Origin: Hymenobacter psychrophilus
Lineage (GTDB): Bacteria > Bacteroidota > Bacteroidia > Cytophagales > Hymenobacteraceae
Reading direction: 5' to 3'
DNA: 64,000 nt
Assembly (NCBI RefSeq): GCF_900107135.1
Contig: NZ_FNOV01000009.1
Location: forward strand, 25,130-89,129
This document shows, in pieces, positions 26,667-35,636 of this stretch. A model generated the notes under the pieces. That model was not told the DNA's origin and did not search any database. It saw only the letters and a list, made by a program, of their open reading frames with translations. Position 1 is the stretch's first letter. Each line of letters starts with the position of its first letter. A program made the position numbers and the translations under genes.

Positions 26667-27338
26667 ATGAAAAGAAACTGGTGGAAAGCCCTGACTGTGG
26701 TGTTGCTGCTGTACGTGGCGGTGGCGGGCCTGCTGATGCCGGTGCCGCGGCTGGCCATTCTCAACGAGAGCATCCGCAACCTGTACTTCCACGTGCCCAT
26801 GTGGTTTGGCATGACGGCCATTCTGGTGGCCTCGGTGTACTACTCGGTACGCTACCTGCGCACCCCCACGCCCGCGCTCGATATTAAGGCCCACGAGGCG
26901 GCCCGCACGGGCATTCTAATGGGTTGCGTGGGCCTGGCCACGGGCAGCATCTGGGCCCGCTTCACCTGGGGCGCGTGGTGGACCAACGACCCCAAGCTCA
27001 ACGGAGCGGCTATCGCCATGCTCATCTACGGTGCCTATCTGGTGTTGCGCTCTTCCTTTACCGATGAGCAGCAGCGGGCCCGGGTGTCGGCCATCTACAA
27101 CATCTTCGCCTTCGCCGTGGCCATGCCGCTGTTCTACATCCTGCCGCGCCTGACCGACTCGTTGCACCCCGGCGCGGGCGGCAACCCGGCCTTCGCCCGG
27201 TACGACCTCGACAGCGACATGCGTCTGGTGTTCTATCCGGCCGTCATTGGCTGGACGCTGCTGGCTTTCTGGGTGGCCCAGTTGGCCACCCGCATTTCCG
27301 TGCTCAAACTGAAAGTGTATGAAAAGCAAATTGCGTAG
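26667..27338 (+). CDS. ccmC: Heme transporter/handling protein CcmC
   Basis: CcmC loads heme on CcmE in the inner membrane. The 223-residue product contains the WWD-type segment GSIWARFTWGAWWTNDPKL (about residues 91-110) and flanking periplasmic His residues (NLYFHVPMWFGM near 38-49 and DSLHPGAGG near 165). Six hydrophobic segments are seen. It overlaps the next gene by 20 bp, so the two are coupled. Confidence 0.92.
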   Translation: MKRNWWKALTVVLLLYVAVAGLLMPVPRLAILNESIRNLYFHVPMWFGMTAILVASVYYSVRYLRTPTPALDIKAHEAARTGILMGCVGLATGSIWARFTWGAWWTNDPKLNGAAIAMLIYGAYLVLRSSFTDEQQRARVSAIYNIFAFAVAMPLFYILPRLTDSLHPGAGGNPAFARYDLDSDMRLVFYPAVIGWTLLAFWVAQLATRISVLKLKVYEKQIA

Positions 27339-27582
27339 CCCGGCTCCCGGAGCCCTGGGCCCAAAGGTCCTGCTGCTGCTGGCCCTGCTGCTGCCGGTGT
27401 GGCCGGCCCTGGCCCAGGCGCCCGGCGCCCAGCCCGAAATGGCCGAAGTCCTGCGCCAGAGCGGCAAAATTTACGTGGTAGTAGCCGTCATTGCCGTGGT
27501 GCTGGCCGGGTTGCTGCTGTTCCTGATTTCGCTCGACCGGAAGCTGAGTCGGCTGGAGAAGGAAATAGGGGAGGAGCGGTGA
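27319..27582 (+). CDS. ccmD: CcmD-like small membrane protein
   Basis: An 87-residue protein with a cleavable-looking N-terminal hydrophobic stretch, then one membrane helix (KIYVVVAVIAVVLAGLLLFLISL, about 50-72) and a charged tail SRLEKEIGEER. The helix followed by LxxLDRKLSRLE-type charged sequence and the position right after ccmC are characteristic of CcmD, which tethers CcmC to the exporter. Sequence is weakly conserved, so assignment is mainly by topology and position. Confidence 0.75.
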   Translation: MKSKLRSPAPGALGPKVLLLLALLLPVWPALAQAPGAQPEMAEVLRQSGKIYVVVAVIAVVLAGLLLFLISLDRKLSRLEKEIGEER

Positions 27583-27772
27583 AATAGTGACTCGGTGAAT
27601 AAGTGAATCGTTCTGCCTCAAGTCTGCGCCCCTTGCAGAATGACAGAACCTGCTTCCATTCACCAACTCATTCATTCCCTCATTCACTGGTTTTTGCGGA
27701 CCTTTGCGGCCCCAATTGTTGTTCCAAGCTGACTTCTGACTCCAACCGGAGTTGCCTCCTGTTTTAATCGAC

Positions 27773-28201
27773 ATGAAAAAAGCCCACATTTTTGTCATGG
27801 CCATCATTGCCGTGGCCATTGCCATTATCACCAGCACGGCCGGCGACGCCAGCGTGTACGTCTCGTTCAAGGAAGCCCGTGAGCGGGCCGCCGACGGCAA
27901 CCTGACCAAGGTGCACGTAGTAGGCCGCCTGCCCCGCGACGGCCAGAAGAACATCATGGGCCTGGAGTATAATCCTACCCTCGATCCTAACTACTTCGCC
28001 TTCACGTTGGTTGATACCAACCGGATTGCCCAGCGCGTCGTGTATTTCAACCCTCAACCCCAGGATTTCGACAAGTCGGAGCAGGTGGTCATCACCGGCG
28101 CCATGCGCAACGACATCTTCGTGGCCGACAAAATTCTGCTTAAGTGCCCCTCCAAGTACGTGGAGAACGAGGTGAAGGGCGCTACCGCATCTATCAATTA
28201 G
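27773..28201 (+). CDS. ccmE: Cytochrome c maturation heme chaperone CcmE, CxxxY variant
   Basis: CcmE carries heme in the periplasm to the ligation machinery. The 142-residue product has an N-terminal anchor (about 5-22) and an OB-fold domain. In the classic protein heme binds a His in an HxxxY motif (E. coli H130); here the corresponding site is C125-P-S-K-Y129 in ILLKCPSKYV. Cys-type CcmE proteins are known from sulfate reducers and archaea, where Cys binds the heme. The neighbours ccmB, C, D and F are present in order. Start at 27773 puts the anchor at the N-terminus. Confidence 0.9.
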   Translation: MKKAHIFVMAIIAVAIAIITSTAGDASVYVSFKEARERAADGNLTKVHVVGRLPRDGQKNIMGLEYNPTLDPNYFAFTLVDTNRIAQRVVYFNPQPQDFDKSEQVVITGAMRNDIFVADKILLKCPSKYVENEVKGATASIN

Positions 28202-28270
28202 TGCTTGGAGCTTAGGTGATAGTGCTTGGGAAAAGCAGTTTTTTCTAAGCGTCCACGGCTAAGCTCTGTT

Positions 28271-28305
28271 CACTAAGCACTAAGCACTAAGCACTACGCA
28301 CTAAT
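28271..28305. repeat. Five 7-bp tandem units before ccmF
   Basis: CACTAAG CACTAAG CACTAAG CACTACG CACTAAT, immediately 5' of the ccmF start. The inverted relatives AGTGCTTGG lie at 28200-28230 across the same spacer, so the whole 113-bp gap could fold back. Confidence 0.85.
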
Positions 28306-28314
28306 AAAGCAAGC

Positions 28315-30915
28315 ATGCTGAACACTCTCATCGGCGACGTCGGGCACTTAAGTGTTATTCTGGCGTTTGTGGCGGCCACCGTGGCGGCGTACTCCTACTA
28401 TATGGCTGCCCGGGGCCGGGCGCTGGGCGACACCGATGCCGGCTGGATGAAGCTGGGCCGTGGTGCCTTCATCGTGCATTCGGTGGCTGTGCTGGCGGTT
28501 ATTGTGAGCCTGTTTGGTATTATTCATGGCCACCGCTACGAGTACTACTACGCCTGGAGCCACAGCAGCAACCACCTGCCCATTTACTACATGATTTCCT
28601 GCTTCTGGGAAGGGCAGGAGGGTAGTTTTCTGCTCTGGATCTTCTGGCATGTGTGCCTGGGTCTGATCCTGATGCGCTCGGCCAAGCGCTGGGAGGCCCC
28701 GGTAATGGCCATTTTCGCCGGCGTGCAGCTCTTCCTCACGTCCATGATTCTGGGCATTGTGCTGGGCGACCTCAAAATCGGCTCTTCGCCGTTTATCCTG
28801 CTGCGCGACTTCATGCCCGACCTGCCCGTGTGGCAGACCAACCCCAACTTTGTGCCCACCGACGGCACCGGCCTGAACGCGCTGTTGCAGAACTACTGGA
28901 TGGTCATTCATCCACCCACGCTGTTCCTGGGTTTCGCTCTTACGCTGGTGCCTTTTGCCTACGCCGTAGCCGGCCTCTGGAAGGGCGAGTTTAGCGCTTG
29001 GACGCGCCCGGCCCTGCGCTGGAGTCTCTGGGGCGGCCTGATTCTGGGCGTCGGCATTGTAATGGGGGCCTACTGGGCCTACGAAACCCTCAACTTTGGC
29101 GGCTACTGGAACTGGGACCCTGTCGAAAACGCGGTGTACATCCCATGGCTGGTGCTGGTGGCTTCCATCCACGGCCTGATTCTGTGGCAGCGCAGCAAAT
29201 TGGCGCTGCGCACGTCGTTCGTGCTCGTTATTGCCACCTTCCTGCTCATTCTCTACGCTACCTTCCTCACCCGCTCGGGTGTGCTGGGCAACGCCTCCGT
29301 CCACTCGTTCACCGACCTGGGTCTGTCGGGCCAGCTGATGATTTACTTGGCGGCCTTCGTGGTGCTGAGCATCGTGCTGCTGGTTTCGCGCTGGAAGAAA
29401 ATACCGATTTCCGAAAAGGAGCTGACCACGTACAACCCCGAGTTGTGGGTGTTTGTGGGCGCTACGGTATTGTGCCTGGGCGCGTTCCAGGTGCTGTTTA
29501 CGACCAGCATTCCGGTGTATAATGCCTTCCTGGGCTTCATCGGCATCAAATCCAACTTGGCCCTGCCCGCCGATCAGATTGCCCATTACTCCAAGTTCCA
29601 GCTTTGGCTGGGCGTAGGTGTAGCCTTTTGCTCGGGCCTGGCTCAGCTGATGTGGTGGCAGAAAAACGACCGTTCTTCGCTGAGCAGCACCCTTACGGTG
29701 CCCGCTATGCTCTCCCTGCTCGGTGGGGCCCTGGTTATTCTGCTGGTGCAGTACAATGGCAAGAAGATGGAGCTTTCGTACATCGCGCTCCTGACCACGG
29801 CCCTGTTCGGGGTGCTGGCCAACCTGAGCATGGTGTTCACGCTGTTGCGGCGCAAGGTGAGCCTGTCGGGTGGCGGCGTGGCCCACATCGGTATTGCCCT
29901 GATGCTGCTGGGCGTGTTGGCTTCGTCGGGCTACTCCAACGTCATCAGCCAGAACACCTCCGGCCTGCTGTATTCGCGCGAGTTCGACCAGACCACCAAC
30001 CAGGACAACGTACTGCTGTGGCGCAACGACGTAACGCGCATGGACAAGTACGATGTGCGCTACACCGGCCAGTATTTCGATGTGCCCGGCGTGCCCGGCT
30101 ACGTGGATAAGCAGCAGCTCTACCGCACCGCCGACGAGTACAAGGCCCTGGCCCGCTCCGACATCAAGCGCGGCGACAAGGTGTACTACAAGGCCGGCGA
30201 CACGCTCGAAATTCTGCCCGAAAACACCTACTACCGCGTCGAATATCAGGACCGTGAGAATAAGAGCCAGTTTACGCTGTACCCGCGGGCCCAGGTAAAC
30301 GAGCAGATGGGCGGCCTGCTGGCTTCGCCCGATGTGAAGGTGTTCCTCGACCATGACATCTACTCCCACATCAGCGCCGTACCGCCCATCGACCAGGAAA
30401 AAGACTGGAGTGAGGTGAAGGAGCACGTGCTCAGCATTGGCGACACGATTTTCCTCAACGACTACTTCGCCGTATTCCGGGGCGTCGAGCCGGCCAAGCA
30501 AACCGCCGGCCTCGGCCTGGCTAAGGGCGACTTGGCCATTCAGGCCGATTTTCTGGTGTCAGGCGAGAAAAAGCAGTACCACATGCACCCGGTGTTTGTG
30601 GTGCGCAACCGCCTCATCGGCCGCGTGCCCGACGAAGCCGAAGACCTGGGCCTACGCCTCTCGTTCCTGAATGTGGAACCCCAGGAGGGCAAGTTTACTT
30701 TCGGCGTGAGCACCACGCAGAAGGACTACATCATTCTGAAAGCCGTTGAAAAGCCCTTTATCAACCTGCTCTGGAGCGGTACGCTGCTCATGGCGCTGGG
30801 CTTCGGTATGGCCATCTACAAACGCCGCCGCGAAACCGAAGCGCCGGCCGTACCCGCCCCCGAAGCAGGTGCCCGCCCCCGCCCGGTAATGCCCCGCCCC
30901 AAGGCCGTAGCCTAA
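28315..30915 (+). CDS. ccmF: Cytochrome c heme lyase subunit CcmF (CcsA/CcmF family)
   Basis: A large inner-membrane protein that joins heme to apocytochrome c. The WWD domain is clear: ETLNFGGYWNWDPVENAVYI near residues 252-272, with multiple helices and periplasmic His residues (for example NYWMVIHPPTLFLG near 195). A long periplasmic domain (about 555-820) precedes the final helix. At 866 residues it is longer than the proteobacterial form (about 650). It ends the ccmBCDEF set and is followed by a strong terminator. Confidence 0.93.
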   Translation: MLNTLIGDVGHLSVILAFVAATVAAYSYYMAARGRALGDTDAGWMKLGRGAFIVHSVAVLAVIVSLFGIIHGHRYEYYYAWSHSSNHLPIYYMISCFWEGQEGSFLLWIFWHVCLGLILMRSAKRWEAPVMAIFAGVQLFLTSMILGIVLGDLKIGSSPFILLRDFMPDLPVWQTNPNFVPTDGTGLNALLQNYWMVIHPPTLFLGFALTLVPFAYAVAGLWKGEFSAWTRPALRWSLWGGLILGVGIVMGAYWAYETLNFGGYWNWDPVENAVYIPWLVLVASIHGLILWQRSKLALRTSFVLVIATFLLILYATFLTRSGVLGNASVHSFTDLGLSGQLMIYLAAFVVLSIVLLVSRWKKIPISEKELTTYNPELWVFVGATVLCLGAFQVLFTTSIPVYNAFLGFIGIKSNLALPADQIAHYSKFQLWLGVGVAFCSGLAQLMWWQKNDRSSLSSTLTVPAMLSLLGGALVILLVQYNGKKMELSYIALLTTALFGVLANLSMVFTLLRRKVSLSGGGVAHIGIALMLLGVLASSGYSNVISQNTSGLLYSREFDQTTNQDNVLLWRNDVTRMDKYDVRYTGQYFDVPGVPGYVDKQQLYRTADEYKALARSDIKRGDKVYYKAGDTLEILPENTYYRVEYQDRENKSQFTLYPRAQVNEQMGGLLASPDVKVFLDHDIYSHISAVPPIDQEKDWSEVKEHVLSIGDTIFLNDYFAVFRGVEPAKQTAGLGLAKGDLAIQADFLVSGEKKQYHMHPVFVVRNRLIGRVPDEAEDLGLRLSFLNVEPQEGKFTFGVSTTQKDYIILKAVEKPFINLLWSGTLLMALGFGMAIYKRRRETEAPAVPAPEAGARPRPVMPRPKAVA

Positions 30916-30939
30916 GGCCCGGTTACTACCAACCACACC

Positions 30940-30978
30940 AAAAGCGCCCCCGATGCTAGTGCGTCGGGGGCGCTTTTG
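30940..30978 (+). terminator. Intrinsic terminator of the ccm operon
   Basis: Stem AAAAGCGCCCCCGA / TCGGGGGCGCTTTT (30940-30953 with 30964-30977) around a 10-base loop, ending in a short T run; 25 bp after the ccmF stop. Symmetric A/T ends would allow use in both directions. Confidence 0.85.
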
Positions 30979-31040
30979 CTTGGTCTCCCTCGCCAATGCG
31001 GGCCCCAGCAGCTTGGGTTCAGCCGCTGCGGAGTGTCATA

Positions 31041-31074
31041 AATTTCATGGGAGGTCGGATGAATTTCATGGGAG
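31041..31074. repeat. Short direct repeat, possible insertion-sequence end remnant
   Basis: AATTTCATGGGAG occurs at 31041-31053 and again at 31062-31074, spaced 21 bp. Multiple short direct repeats of this kind near a TGT-like end are typical of IS21-family termini. No transposase is present, so this is at most a solo end. Confidence 0.35.
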
Positions 31075-31316
31075 CATAGGGTAGAGGCTGTTCAGTAGGT
31101 CGCCAACAGGTAGAGGCAGTAGCTGCGGCAGCTTTACCAAGATGGCTTGCAGGCAGTAGTGGGGAGCAGAAGCGCGTCGGATCCACCGCGGAGCGACCCC
31201 AGCCGTTCAGCCGGTTGTGTTACCCCGTTAGGGCTACCATGTAATAGCAGGCAAAAGAACAGCCTGCGGCCTGCACCTCGCTGCGCCGTAGAGCAAGCTG
31301 CCCTCCCTCCCCGCAC

Positions 31317-31348
31317 AAAAAAGGGGCAGCCAGATGGCTGCCCCTTTT
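31317..31348 (-). terminator. Intrinsic terminator of the sorting-domain protein gene
   Basis: Stem AAGGGGCAGCCA / TGGCTGCCCCTT around a 2-base loop, followed on the minus strand by a run of T (AAAAAA on the plus strand at 31317). It lies just beyond the stop codon at 31371 and also carries TTTT on the plus side. Confidence 0.85.
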
Positions 31349-31370
31349 CGGGTACACTCGCGGGACTGAA

Positions 31371-34112
31371 TTACTTCTGCACCGAGATAGTACGCATCAT
31401 GAACTCGTTGCCGTTGCGCACCTTCACAGTGTACATGCCGTTGGCCAGGTTCGAGAGGTCGATGGTCTTTACTGCGTTGTCGCGCACGGTGCTCGTGTGC
31501 ACGCGCTGACCCAGCATGTTGGTTACTTCAACCTGCAGGCCGTTTTTGGCATTGGCGCCGCTAACTGCCACCGTAAGGTTACCGGCCGTCGGGTTGGGGT
31601 AGAGGTTGATGGCCTTCTGTAGGGCCGACGAAGTGCCGGTTACAGCAGCCGACGTTACCGTGATATCATCCACGAACAGCGCATACTGATCGGCATCACT
31701 GTTGGCGTGGAAACCGATGTAAACGTTGCCGCTGGTGGTGGGAGTGATGGCCATTACTTGGCCTGCGCCCGTACCAGGAGTGGTCGTTACGTAAGACGTG
31801 TTAACGATGTTGTTGTTGCTCCACAGGAGGTTGGTTTGAGCAGCCGGGGTGGCGGCAGTACCGTACTTTACCTCCATTTTTTCAAACGTACCTAATACCA
31901 ACGCCTTGTACTTGAAGGTGAGCTGGTAAGTGGAACCAGCCCGCATGAACAGCGCCGGGGTGTAGAACCAGTCGTCAACGGCAGTCGTCGTGTTGGTTGT
32001 GCTGAAGAAGTAGGCAATGTGGTTGGGAGCCGAAGCGGGGCCCCGCTGATCCGTAACGAACCAGGACTCATCATCACCGTTGACGTTGCTCACCGTAACA
32101 CCGCAAGGTAGATTGTCGGTGGCTACCCCATCGAAGTTCTCGGTGTAGGGGAACGTGCTGATAATGGGCGGCTGACAGGCAGTCGTTACTCTTACCGGGC
32201 CCACCAGATCACTCTGGCTGCTGGCGCTGCAATTCGTGCGGATGTACACATCATAGCTCGTCAGACCCGCCAGGCCGGTGATGGTGTAAGGCGAGGCGGC
32301 GGTGGTTACGGTAGTGCCGGCCGAGTTGGGGTTGAAGCCGGTTGGGCCGTAGATGATGCTGTAACCCGTGGCACCGGCAGCGGCAGTGAACGTAACGGTA
32401 GCCGTGGTAGGCGAGGGGCTGGCAACTGTCAGGGCCGTTGGCACGTCGCAGGCGGCGGGGGTACCGAGTCCGGCTTCCAGCGCCAGACGGGTGCGCAGCG
32501 TGGTAGCGTTTACCGAAGTCCAGGCACCGGTAGCCGTCTTGTAGTAGAAAGTATTTGGCCGCAACGGATCTTCCAACTGGGAGGCCAGGCCCGGATTGGT
32601 ATCCAGTTCCTTCACGCCAACGTAGAAGTCGCTACCTACGGCAATGTTCGGAATAGCTACCGCAACAGTGCCACCGGCTGCTGGCCGCGTTTGGGTAGGC
32701 GAGGTGTACAGAATAGCGCCAGGGGTGCCACCGGTACCCGTAGCGTCGAGCAGCACAATCTGGTACGGCGAAACGTTGGGCGTCGTGCCACTGGGCGCAA
32801 AAGTTGGCTTAACGGTGTACACCGTGGTAGGCTTGGTTACGCTGAATTTGGCTGCCAGAATACCCTCGGCACCGCCCACGCCCACTCCACCGGCGCTAAA
32901 TGCCACGTTGGGGTCGATGTAAGAAAGCCGGTTGGTGTTCACGTTCTGCGAGGCCACCAGTGCATTGTTGGTGTTTACCTCGTCGGCCGGTACGGTTACC
33001 CGGAGGGTGTTGGTGCCGGTCGAGGTCAGCGGATAGGCTGCGAAAGTAACCGTTGCCGATTGACCCGTGGTCAGCGAGGCCACCGTTTGCACGTTGGTAA
33101 ACGTGTTGGGGCCGCTCACGGTAAGCGTAACCGGAATGTTGGTGAGCGTGCCGCTGCTGTTGTTGGTAACAATAGCCTGCACCACATGGGGCGAGTTGAA
33201 CTCGCGGGTAACCTGGCCCAGCGTAAACACCGACCGCACCGCTACGTCGTTGGCGATGAGAGGGGCCTGGTTGAAGCGGTAAGTGCGCCCCAGATCGGGC
33301 GTAGTAGTAGACCGGAAGTTGTGGGTGTAGCCAAGAGCCGAGTAGTTGCCCGTGATAAAGGTGGTGGTGCTCCAGGCTGCAGTTGAGCCAGCCCGTGCGC
33401 CTAACACTGTCTGCCCAGCGGATGAGCCCGAACCTTTAATGCCCACATTGGGGAACCGGGCGCCGGGAGTTCCCGTGCCTGCTACGGCGGCGCCGTAAAC
33501 AAATTCTACCCGGTTGGCGGTTTCGTAGAGTTTTACCTGAAAGTTAAAGCTGGCATACTGAGTGGCTGCCATGTCGGTGCCGCTGCCCGCTTTGTCGCTC
33601 ACGTTCTTCCACTGAATGGTGCAAACGCGGTTCGGAGCCGTGCCCGTGGTGGCTACCCGATATTCCGCCCCTCCTGCTGCCGTGCCGGCAATCAGGTCGA
33701 TGTTGAAGGGCATCAGGATGTTGGTGTTGGCCGCGTTGGTGCTCGTCAGCGGATCGGTAGACGTGCTGCCCTGGTCCTGCGTAATAAACAGGTCGGCTGC
33801 CGAAGGGGCCACGGCCCCCAACCGGATTGCTCCGTTGGTATTAAGCACGAAGCTGGTAAAGCTCTGGCCATTGAAGCTGAAGCTGAAACCAATAGGGGTA
33901 GCCGCCGAGTTGGCGTCGTCGGTGTTGGCCGTGGCAATGGCCGTGCCGGTGGTGCCCAAATCGGTGTAGGTGCCGGCTACGTTCGTGGCATTGGCTACTG
34001 TATAGTTCAGGCTCTGGGCGTGGGCGGCTCCGGTAGCCAGGCCCAGCAGGCCAAGCAGGGCCAGCTTACGCCAAGCCTTGGTAGAACGGCCTTTCGTGTA
34101 GAGTTTTGTCAT
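31371..34112 (-). CDS. Large secreted protein with type IX sorting domain and fibronectin III module
   Basis: A 913-residue surface or secreted protein. A signal peptide (cleavage near AHAQ, residue 33) is followed by Ser/Thr/Asn-rich beta-repeat sequence; residues about 540-630 form a fibronectin type III module (PTALTVASPSPTTATVTFTA), then an adhesin-like jelly-roll segment with NGDDESWFVTDQRG, and finally the type A sorting domain (INLYPNPTAGNLTVAVSGA...GMYTVKVRNGN...RTISVQK) that PorU removes. No enzymatic motif seen; adhesion or surface coating is likely. Start at 34112 from the signal peptide. It has its own terminator and a 183-bp promoter-side spacer. Confidence 0.9.
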   Translation of the reverse strand: MTKLYTKGRSTKAWRKLALLGLLGLATGAAHAQSLNYTVANATNVAGTYTDLGTTGTAIATANTDDANSAATPIGFSFSFNGQSFTSFVLNTNGAIRLGAVAPSAADLFITQDQGSTSTDPLTSTNAANTNILMPFNIDLIAGTAAGGAEYRVATTGTAPNRVCTIQWKNVSDKAGSGTDMAATQYASFNFQVKLYETANRVEFVYGAAVAGTGTPGARFPNVGIKGSGSSAGQTVLGARAGSTAAWSTTTFITGNYSALGYTHNFRSTTTPDLGRTYRFNQAPLIANDVAVRSVFTLGQVTREFNSPHVVQAIVTNNSSGTLTNIPVTLTVSGPNTFTNVQTVASLTTGQSATVTFAAYPLTSTGTNTLRVTVPADEVNTNNALVASQNVNTNRLSYIDPNVAFSAGGVGVGGAEGILAAKFSVTKPTTVYTVKPTFAPSGTTPNVSPYQIVLLDATGTGGTPGAILYTSPTQTRPAAGGTVAVAIPNIAVGSDFYVGVKELDTNPGLASQLEDPLRPNTFYYKTATGAWTSVNATTLRTRLALEAGLGTPAACDVPTALTVASPSPTTATVTFTAAAGATGYSIIYGPTGFNPNSAGTTVTTAASPYTITGLAGLTSYDVYIRTNCSASSQSDLVGPVRVTTACQPPIISTFPYTENFDGVATDNLPCGVTVSNVNGDDESWFVTDQRGPASAPNHIAYFFSTTNTTTAVDDWFYTPALFMRAGSTYQLTFKYKALVLGTFEKMEVKYGTAATPAAQTNLLWSNNNIVNTSYVTTTPGTGAGQVMAITPTTSGNVYIGFHANSDADQYALFVDDITVTSAAVTGTSSALQKAINLYPNPTAGNLTVAVSGANAKNGLQVEVTNMLGQRVHTSTVRDNAVKTIDLSNLANGMYTVKVRNGNEFMMRTISVQK

Positions 34113-34295
34113 GAAAAAACGGAAAAGAAAGTGAGATAAAGGACATGAGTTGAAATGCCAGCCGCTATTCGCTCCGGAGGGCAAATAGCGTTTGCATCGG
34201 CAATATGCCGAATAAACCGCTAATATTTATTTCATTTAGTGGTAAAGTTTTCAAAAAAATATGATCCAGACTACTAAATAGTCAGTTCTACTTCC

Positions 34296-35138
34296 ATGCT
34301 TATAACCGATCTGAAATCCTTGCGCGTGGTGGTGCTCGGTGCTGGCCGCGTAGCTGCTCATCTGGCCCCGGCATTGGTTTCTGCCGGCCACCAGGTAGTA
34401 GGCCTCTGGAGCCGCAACCCCGAATCGGGGGCGGCGCTGGCGGCCCGGCTACCGGCTACGGCGGCCCTTGCCCCCCACCTGACCCAGCTGCCCCCCGCCG
34501 ACGTGTACCTGCTCACGCTGCCCGATGCGGTAGTGCCCGACGTGCTGGCCGCGGCCCGCTTTCCGGCCGGGGCCCTGGTGGCCCACACGGCCGGGGCGCT
34601 GCCGCTGTCCGTGTTTGCTCCTTATAAAGAGCAGCTGCGCGGCGGCGTGTTCTACCCGCTCCAAACCTTCGGGCCGGGCCGGGCCATAGCGTGGGCGGAT
34701 GTGCCGCTGTGCCTGGAGGCCACTGATGCGGCCGCGCTGGCCACCCTGCACCGGCTGGCCGCCGCGCTCAGTACCGATGTGCGGGAGCTGGACTCGGCCC
34801 GGCGGCTGCAGCTGCACGTGGCGGCCGTGTGGGTCAGTAATTTCCCCAACCATTTGCTCGGCATTGGGCGCGAGCTGCTGGCGGGCGCCGGGCTGCCCTG
34901 GGAGTTGCTGCACCCGCTCATCCGCGAAACCGTGGATAAGGCCCTAGCCCAGCCGCCCTTCGTGGCCCAGACTGGCCCGGCCGTGCGCCATGATGCCGCC
35001 ACGCTCGCCCGCCACGAAGCCGCGCTGGCCGCCCAGCCGCGCTGGCAGCAGCTCTATCAGCAGCTCACAGCCAGTATTCAGGCCACGGCCGGGCTGCTAC
35101 CAGCTGCGGCAAACAATGGGTCCGGTTCGCGGCTTTGA
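34296..35138 (+). CDS. Rossmann-fold protein with DUF2520 domain
   Basis: A 280-residue protein with an N-terminal NADP-binding fold (VVVLGAGRVAAHLAPALVSAG) and a C-terminal helical domain beginning near 150 (RRLQLHVAAVWVSNFPNHLL), typical of DUF2520. It resembles F420/NADP oxidoreductase and ketopantoate-reductase-like folds, but no substrate is known. In Bacteroidota this gene commonly neighbours a KdsC-type phosphatase and a UbiA prenyltransferase, as here. The TTTG of the next gene's promoter overlaps its last codons. Confidence 0.88.
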   Translation: MLITDLKSLRVVVLGAGRVAAHLAPALVSAGHQVVGLWSRNPESGAALAARLPATAALAPHLTQLPPADVYLLTLPDAVVPDVLAAARFPAGALVAHTAGALPLSVFAPYKEQLRGGVFYPLQTFGPGRAIAWADVPLCLEATDAAALATLHRLAAALSTDVRELDSARRLQLHVAAVWVSNFPNHLLGIGRELLAGAGLPWELLHPLIRETVDKALAQPPFVAQTGPAVRHDAATLARHEAALAAQPRWQQLYQQLTASIQATAGLLPAAANNGSGSRL

Positions 35139-35164
35139 TTCGGGGGGGGGCGTCCGTACCTTTG
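35134..35164 (+). promoter_or_regulatory. Bacteroidota promoter TTTG-N19-TACCTTTG upstream of ferredoxin
   Basis: TTTG at 35134-35137 and TACCTTTG at 35157-35164 are separated by exactly 19 bases, matching the Bacteroidota sigma-A consensus TTTG-N19-TAnnTTTG. The -33 element lies in the end of the upstream gene. Transcription would begin about 35171 and lead into the GTG start at 35203. Confidence 0.65.
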
Positions 35165-35202
35165 CCCCTTAATTTTTGCCTTGTTTCCCCTAGCCTTCCG
35201 CC

Positions 35203-35532
35203 GTGAAAGCCATCAATATCACCTTTACCTTCCAGGACGGCCAGCCCGACCAGACGCACGTGGCCGCCGAGGGCGAATCGGTGCTGGACGTGGCCCTCAA
35301 CAACGATATTCAGCTGCAGCACAACTGCGGCGGCGTGTGCGGCTGCAGCACCTGCCACGTCTATATTGAGCGGGGCGAGGCCGACCTGCCCGAAATTTCC
35401 GACGCCGAGGAAGACTTTATCGACCGGGCCGAAAACCCGCGCATCAACTCGCGCCTGGCCTGCCAGTGCGTGGTGCAGGGCAGTTCCGACCTAGTGGTGC
35501 GCATTCCGCCCCAGCACTTTCTGGGGCATTAA
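35203..35532 (+). CDS. fdx: ISC-type [2Fe-2S] ferredoxin
   Basis: A 109-residue adrenodoxin-like electron carrier. Cluster ligands follow C-x5-C-x2-C (C42, C48, C51 in NCGGVCGCSTCHV) with the distal Cys at 87 (RLACQC); C46 and C89 are extra. The length and the ESVLDVALNNDIQLQHNCGG context are those of the ISC ferredoxin used in iron-sulfur assembly. Start is GTG at 35203 behind a good promoter. The next gene encodes IscX, which fits a small iron-sulfur unit; no iscS or iscU lies nearby. Confidence 0.9.
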   Translation: MKAINITFTFQDGQPDQTHVAAEGESVLDVALNNDIQLQHNCGGVCGCSTCHVYIERGEADLPEISDAEEDFIDRAENPRINSRLACQCVVQGSSDLVVRIPPQHFLGH

Positions 35533-35636
35533 ATAGCCATGTGAGGAAACGTGAAAAATGCGAGAATGTGCTGCCCGGTCCGACTCGCTACTGTTCTCAC
35601 CTTCCCCACGTTTCTCCCATTCACCATATTCTTCCT

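Larger units (their letters stand above)
30916..31370. other. Gene-free spacer of 455 bp between convergent genes
   Basis: It holds a terminator for ccmF at 30940, a direct repeat at 31041-31074 that may be the remnant of an insertion sequence end, a stretch at about 31080-31310 in which I recognise nothing coding, and a second terminator at 31317 for the opposite gene. Confidence 0.7.

Noticed and set aside
28348..30501. Open frame of 717 codons on the minus strand opposite ccmF
   Set aside because: It is the mirror of a GC-rich coding gene; the product is a His/Gln-rich string without family features, whereas ccmF on the plus strand has clear motifs.
31080..31310. Possible small RNA or gene in the spacer after ccmF
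   Set aside because: No promoter element, no tRNA-like or conserved structure, and no protein-like frame could be made out.
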